In this document: positions 9,074 to 10,930 of the stretch, one piece after another
Numbering within the stretch: the stretch's first letter is position 1
Layout of the letters: every line of letters starts with the position of its first letter
Assembly (NCBI GenBank): GCA_903879975.1
Contig: CAIRNL010000203.1
Location: forward strand, 1-10,930
Source: an uncultured Chloroflexota bacterium
GTDB taxonomy: Bacteria; Chloroflexota; Anaerolineae; Caldilineales; Caldilineaceae
DNA length: 10,930 nucleotides
Reading direction: 5' to 3'
Made by a program: the position numbers and the translations under genes
The notes under the pieces: generated by a model
What the model saw: the letters and a program-made list of their open reading frames with translations, nothing else
The model's database searches: none
What the model was told of the DNA's origin: nothing

Positions 9074-9667
9074 TCATGGCGCAACGTACAAGTACCAAAA
9101 ACGTCCGCGGGGGAAGAGCGTCGCCAGACTTTCGTCCCATACAAAATCGGCCGGCCTGACAATCAGGCGAATACGATCGTCGACACGGTGCACTTCGGCC
9201 TTGAGCGCCGGAGACAGGTCGTCCCCCAGTTCGACTACAATCGCATCGATACGCTGTCGGTTGCGAATCTCGTAGGGATACTCGGCGCGTGCCCGCTTGG
9301 GATCGCCCATGACATCGTCGAAAAACCAGTTCAAGCTGTCGATGCGTGTCCGCATCTCGCGCTGCAACAGGTCGTGAAAACGCGTGCGCAGGCTGTAGGC
9401 CGTAGACTCAGCGCGCGCCGCCAAATCCTTGACCTGCGAGCACTGCGCAGTTGGCAGGCGTTCGCACTCACCCCGCAGACGGAAGAGACGCGTCAACAGG
9501 TCGCCACCCGACATCTGCACCATCTGCGCGCCCCCCGACATCGCTACACGCAAGGTGCGGTAGACTTCACCGGCAACAATGTACTCTTCCAACTCGTCGA
9601 CCTCGGCGCCGAGCACGGCAATATCGACGATCGGATCTTCGGCCAGAACGTGGCTTGCCTGTGGCAT
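9074..9667 (-). CDS. Hypothetical protein, 197 residues, downstream of aldo/keto reductase
   Basis: I do not recognise this family. The protein is soluble-looking, with no signal peptide or membrane segment, and charged throughout. The middle (about 75-120) is rich in Arg, Glu and Leu and predicted helical, with the stretch RTRFHDLLQREMRTRIDSLN (94-113) and a WFFDD motif following it. The C-terminal part (about 135-197) looks beta-rich and ends in aromatic residues (GRFWYLYVAP). Codon use matches that of neighbours, and a ribosome binding site (AAAGGGG, 5 bases before ATG) supports translation. It starts 15 bases after the aldo/keto reductase stop, so the two are almost certainly co-transcribed. 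No catalytic motif is visible and no function is assigned. Confidence 0.8.
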   Translation of the reverse strand: MPQASHVLAEDPIVDIAVLGAEVDELEEYIVAGEVYRTLRVAMSGGAQMVQMSGGDLLTRLFRLRGECERLPTAQCSQVKDLAARAESTAYSLRTRFHDLLQREMRTRIDSLNWFFDDVMGDPKRARAEYPYEIRNRQRIDAIVVELGDDLSPALKAEVHRVDDRIRLIVRPADFVWDESLATLFPRGRFWYLYVAP

Positions 9668-9682
9668 GGGAACCCCTTTCGA

Positions 9683-10669
<987 letters not shown>

Positions 10670-10693
10670 CGTTCACCTCTATCAATCAAGGGG

Positions 10694-10721
10694 GGCGCAG
10701 CCGCTGAGCCGGATCTGCGCC
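10694..10721 (-). promoter_or_regulatory. Hairpin in the 5' region of the aldo/keto reductase gene
   Basis: GGCGCAG (10721-10715) pairs with CTGCGCC (10700-10694), continued inward by CCG/CGG after a 2-base AT bulge, around a 6-base loop: 10 bp in all. It ends 24 bases before the start codon and has no T-run after it, so it is not a terminator. Role unknown. Confidence 0.45.
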
Positions 10722-10733
10722 TGGGAGATTGGT

Positions 10734-10756
10734 AAAAAATGTCACTCCTACAGGAG
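10734..10756 (-). terminator. Possible weak terminator after dtd
   Basis: In transcript direction a short CTCC-TGTA-GGAG stem (10756-10745) is followed after 5 bases by six T (10739-10734). The stem is only 4 bp and the T-run is offset, so termination would be weak. No better terminator lies between dtd and the aldo/keto reductase. Confidence 0.3.
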
Positions 10757-10758
10757 AA

Positions 10759-10930
10759 TCATCCAACCATGAGTTGCGCCGTATCCATCCAGAGGGTCAC
10801 CGGCCCCGTGTTGACCAGGGAAATTTGCATGTGCGCCTGAAAAACACCTTGTTGTACGGCGACACACTCGGCAGCCAACATCCGGCAGAAGCACTCGTAG
10901 AGCGGTTCCGCATGTTCGGGGCGAGCGGCA
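10759..10930 (-). CDS. dtd: D-aminoacyl-tRNA deacylase, C-terminal fragment (cut by window edge)
   Basis: The last 56 codons of a gene running off the right edge, ending at TGA 10759-10761. DTD hydrolyses D-amino acids (and glycine mischarged on tRNA-Ala) from tRNAs in the cytoplasm. The fragment aligns by eye with the end of E. coli DTD: AEPLYECF corresponds to the AEALYDYF helix, and FQAHMQISLVNTGPVTLW contains the family's NxGPVT motif, whose Gly-cisPro dipeptide provides chirality-based rejection of L-aminoacyl-tRNA. The fragment ends a few residues later than E. coli DTD with a short non-conserved tail. The N-terminal SQFTL half lies outside the window, so intactness of the whole gene cannot be judged. 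Confidence 0.88.
   Translation of the reverse strand, partial: AARPEHAEPLYECFCRMLAAECVAVQQGVFQAHMQISLVNTGPVTLWMDTAQLMVG

Overview
The window is bacterial chromosomal DNA, GC-rich, with ordinary Shine-Dalgarno starts and densely packed genes. The main feature is a four-gene branched-chain amino acid operon on the minus strand, in the order ilvB, ilvN, ilvC, leuA. The gene order, the protein styles and the mix of neighbours suggest Chloroflexota (Anaerolineae/Caldilineae-like). That placement is inferred from general resemblance and no search was run. No mobile elements, CRISPR arrays, tRNA or rRNA genes were seen.

Layout from left to right. (1) Two plus-strand genes: a GH13 alpha-glucosidase (40-1644) and a beta-lactamase-fold serine hydrolase (1750-3000). 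(2) A 180-base convergent gap holding a 65-base imperfect palindrome (3080-3144). (3) The minus-strand operon, transcribed right to left: ilvB (8680-6887), ilvN (6865-6293), ilvC (6178-5174), then a small Leu-rich ORF (5077-4910) behind a very strong ribosome binding site, then leuA (4971-3181). (4) The operon control region (about 8988-8681): a sigma70-type promoter, a 31-codon leader peptide packed with Leu/Ile/Val codons, an antiterminator pairing and a strong intrinsic terminator. (5) A second minus-strand group: the 3' end of dtd (10930-10759, cut by the window edge), an aldo/keto reductase (10669-9683) and an unrecognised 197-residue protein (9667-9074) 15 bases behind it.

How it works together: IlvB/IlvN make acetolactate (and acetohydroxybutyrate), IlvC isomerises and reduces it, and LeuA draws 2-ketoisovalerate into leucine synthesis. 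ilvD and leuBCD are not in the window. The leader upstream of ilvB has every part of a ribosome-mediated attenuator. Stalling at scarce Leu/Ile/Val codons should free a segment at the end of the leader peptide gene to pair with the 5' arm of the terminator. Normal translation to the stop codon should cover that segment and let the terminator form. A second Leu-rich small ORF overlapping the leuA start may add a leucine-specific or translational-coupling layer for the last gene. These two regulatory elements are the most interesting content of the window.
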